Below, piece after piece: positions 29,531 to 31,038 of a stretch of 31,038 nt of DNA. Location of the stretch: positions 1 to 31,038 of the forward strand of contig BPJI01000005.1 in assembly GCA_026004535.1 (NCBI GenBank). The letters run 5' to 3'. Under the pieces are notes generated by a model, which saw only the letters and a program-made list of their open reading frames with translations, made no database searches and was not told where the DNA came from. Source of the stretch: Candidatus Parcubacteria bacterium. Its GTDB lineage: Bacteria; Patescibacteria; Paceibacteria; UBA6257; HR35. How positions within the stretch are numbered: position 1 is the stretch's first letter; the number at the start of each line of letters is the position of its first letter. The position numbers were made by a program, and so were the translations under genes.

Positions 29531-30385
29531 TTATCTTTCTACTAATTCTTCGCCTAATAATCTTCGTGGTTTTAAAATATATGAAAACGGCAATCCTTCT
29601 GGAACACCAACCAATCCTTGCGGAGTTTCTCTTCTCATTAAAACACGAATAATATCAGACAATAAGGTCGGTGTTATTACATTAGAGGTTGTAGGCTGAA
29701 CTGGAGCAGGAGCACCACCTCCCCCTCCTCCTAATGATAAGGTTGGCGAAGGTGGTGCTGTGGGTGTTGGTGAGGGTAAATTAACTGCTCCAGGTTGAGA
29801 AACGAACGATGTTGGTTGAGAAGGCGGAGGTGGGGTAATAGATGGTGTCATTCCCGTTGATACTTGCGATGCCATAGATTTGGCTGGAGATACTGGCGGT
29901 GGTGGAGCTTCTGGTTTTCTTAATTCGGTGATGGGCGTTGTTTTAGTAGAGGTTGCTGTTGAAACTGACGAAGGGGATAAAAAAGCCCCACTTGTTTCTT
30001 CTCGAAACGATGCGGGGGTGTATTTTTCTATCTCTGTTTTGCCTAACCGGGTGGGAATAAGCAAAGATGACACAACCCCAACTGGACCTGATAATACCCT
30101 ACCAGCTGATGACAATATCTTACCAGCTGCTGGCAATGCTTTGCTCGCAATTTCTTTACCAATTGCTGGTAATGTTTGAGCCATAGTTTCTCCAACGGTT
30201 GCTAATCCCAATATCCCAGGAGAAACTAAAGAACCCACCCCTGGTTGTCTTGAAACAGCTGGTGTGCTTGCAACAGCTGGTGTGCTGGTTTTGGTTGGAA
30301 TCGATGAACCACCACGACTACTTGATGACGAACTAATTCTATTTGCCAATGCATTTACCAATGTTTTAAAGATATTAATTGGCAT
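29531..30385 (-). CDS. Ser/Pro/Thr-rich protein with amphipathic start
   Basis: The 284-residue protein opens with INIFKTLVNALANRI, an amphipathic helix, then poly-Ser and a low-complexity linker (IPTKTSTPAVASTPAVS). It then has an Ala/Gly-rich hydrophobic part (IGKEIASKALPAAGKILSSAGRVL, GPVGVVSSLLIPTRL), more Pro/Ser linker with a run of Gly, and a C-terminal helix (LLSDIIRVLMRRETPQGLVG). The first 50 residues resemble those of the 1672-3735 product (NIFK-L-N...SSSS-GG...TKTSTPA). Placed after the ART-like gene and behind its own promoter, it may be a virion or membrane-interacting protein. Function unknown. Confidence 0.65.
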   Translation of the reverse strand: MPINIFKTLVNALANRISSSSSSRGGSSIPTKTSTPAVASTPAVSRQPGVGSLVSPGILGLATVGETMAQTLPAIGKEIASKALPAAGKILSSAGRVLSGPVGVVSSLLIPTRLGKTEIEKYTPASFREETSGAFLSPSSVSTATSTKTTPITELRKPEAPPPPVSPAKSMASQVSTGMTPSITPPPPSQPTSFVSQPGAVNLPSPTPTAPPSPTLSLGGGGGGAPAPVQPTTSNVITPTLLSDIIRVLMRRETPQGLVGVPEGLPFSYILKPRRLLGEELVER

Positions 30386-30414
30386 TTTTGAAAATGGTTT
30401 TAATTAACGACTTA

Positions 30415-30444
30415 ATTATACCATAATTTTTTTTTATAAATCAA
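30415..30444 (-). promoter_or_regulatory. promoter before the Ser/Pro-rich gene
   Basis: TTGATT (30439-30444) and TATAAT (30415-30420) are 18 bases apart on the coding strand, with the dispersed motif AAGTCGTTAATTAAAA right after the -10. It starts a transcript for the lysis-side genes. Confidence 0.65.
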
Positions 30445-30450
30445 GACTTA

Positions 30451-31038
30451 TTATTTTAATTTTTTTGTTTCCTTAACTATCCCGCTTAATTTAAAAATAT
30501 GAGTATCTGTTTTGCTTTGAAGAATTAAAGCATCATATCCTTTCTTTTTTAAACCCTGTCCAATGATTTTATCAAACATAACATCTAATTTATTATCACT
30601 TGATAAAACCTGTTTTATTTCTTCGTTGGGAAATCCTGCTCTTTTCCCAATATCTACAATTACTTCATTTACTGTACGATAATCAAAATCTTCTACTCCT
30701 AAAGTTCTATCCCAAAGTTCTTTAGCTAATTGCCTTTCTTTAGGTGGAAGAATACTTTCATATCCATCGTTGATTACGGCGAAACTACCATTTTCAATAC
30801 TTGCATTTTTTATAATAAATGGTTTTTTTATTGGTATTTCTTTTTTATACTCTACCCAACCTCCCACCATAGATTTTTCTCCTTCTTTTCGAATAAATTC
30901 TTTTTTATATATCTTACTTTCTGGCGTCATATACCAAGTGCCCCCTCTAAGTGTATCAGTAATTTCAGTTTCTGGAGTAGCATATCTTATTACGGATACC
31001 CTTTCTGCTTTTTCTAATGCCTTTTTTGTTTCTTTCGG
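30451..31038 (-). CDS. C-terminal part of a large protein with an ART-like domain (5' end outside window)
   Basis: The frame is open from the right edge through ERVSVIRYATPETEITDTLRGGTWYMTPESKIYKKEF, so the ATG at 30930 is internal. The pattern RGGTWYMTP, then EIPIKKPFIIKNA, and near the end GLKKKGYDALILQSKTDTHIFKL fits the ADP-ribosyltransferase-like/toxin domains found at the ends of phage polyvalent and MuF-type proteins: 'RG..Y.T', a conserved strand, and a closing KGYDA-I. The catalytic Glu cannot be pointed to with certainty. A role in modifying host proteins after injection is possible. At 196 residues, only the end of the protein is visible. Confidence 0.65.
   Translation of the reverse strand, partial: PKETKKALEKAERVSVIRYATPETEITDTLRGGTWYMTPESKIYKKEFIRKEGEKSMVGGWVEYKKEIPIKKPFIIKNASIENGSFAVINDGYESILPPKERQLAKELWDRTLGVEDFDYRTVNEVIVDIGKRAGFPNEEIKQVLSSDNKLDVMFDKIIGQGLKKKGYDALILQSKTDTHIFKLSGIVKETKKLK

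Larger units (their letters stand above)
8571..30413 (-). repeat. dispersed start-associated motif GGTCG(T/G)NAATTAAA, >20 copies
   Basis: Coding-strand copies, listed as positions: 30398-30413, 29300-29313 (variant), 27932-27945, 27695-27708, 26705-26720, 25809-25824, 25553-25567, 25105-25119, 24315-24329, 23911-23924, 23526-23540, 23277-23291, 22946-22959, 22718-22730, 22524-22535, 22178-22190, 21784-21797, 21307-21323, 20388-20402, 19271-19283, 12086-12099, 11821-11830, 10951-10961 (weak) and 8571-8584. Nearly all lie 3-35 bases before a start codon, and many overlap the last codons of the gene before. The part after it is A-rich, often with extra ATG triplets. Confidence 0.85.

Noticed and set aside
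1244..31017. Open frames on the plus strand, such as 12459-12908, 17765-18175 and 29880-30179
   Set aside because: All lie opposite well supported minus-strand genes, have composition of reverse-strand reading, and lack start signals or domain patterns.
1..31038. tRNA or rRNA genes
   Set aside because: No cloverleaf or TTCRANNC-type segment was found in the few intergenic gaps, and no gap is long enough apart from those described. A scan by program could still find one.

Overview
The window is part of a tailed-phage genome (or a prophage-like element), AT-rich at roughly one third G+C by eye. Every gene I can support lies on the minus strand and is read from high to low coordinates. The head and tail genes have podovirus-like content: small and large terminase, a P22-type portal, a scaffold, an HK97-fold coat protein, an adaptor, two propeller-like tail proteins and large ejection-type proteins, with no tape measure, sheath or tube. 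TGA acts as a normal stop, a consensus Shine-Dalgarno occurs at one gene, and the promoters match the sigma-70 consensus, so the host is a bacterium with the standard code. I cannot name the host.

Read in transcription order: (1) 31038-27243 holds the end of a large protein (ART-like C-terminus, open at the right edge), a Pro/Ser-rich protein, two small paralogues, a papain-like cysteine peptidase with a peptidoglycan-binding domain, a small membrane protein, an acidic peptide and a small basic protein. (2) 27310-26820 is an island of clearly higher G+C with a truncated Cas4-like gene, ending in an intrinsic terminator. (3) A near-perfect promoter at 26731-26758 opens the early region. This carries a small HTH protein, an unknown protein with an acidic tail, a SWIM zinc protein, three winged-helix replication-type proteins (one with iterons inside its gene, as in lambda O), a PD-(D/E)XK nuclease and a long run of small proteins down to 18293. 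(4) 18282-16099 holds a ParB-like domain protein, an HNH endonuclease and a DNA methyltransferase with an internal frameshift. It looks like one ParB-methyltransferase fusion split by the HNH gene. (5) 16049-1 is the packaging and virion operon, with a second consensus promoter (11816-11844) in front of scaffold and coat, and is open at the left edge.

The most unusual feature is a short sequence, GGTCG(T/G)-AATTAAA on the coding strand, placed about 10-35 bases before the start codon of more than 20 genes. It often overlaps the last codons of the gene before, and it also lies at or just after the start point of several promoters. It resembles in concept the start-associated sequences of some mycobacteriophages, but the sequence is different. 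Other points of note are the iterons and AT-rich repeats inside the initiator gene, a remnant of a second transglycosylase gene, a winged-helix gene whose conserved N-terminus has no normal start codon, and a small acidic ORF broken at CTT-TGA, the core of the RF2 frameshift site.

If the molecule is circular or concatemeric, the order tail genes, lysis genes, terminator, early promoter, replication, packaging would be continuous across the window ends. The two edge ORFs do not join in frame as given, so this stays a hypothesis.
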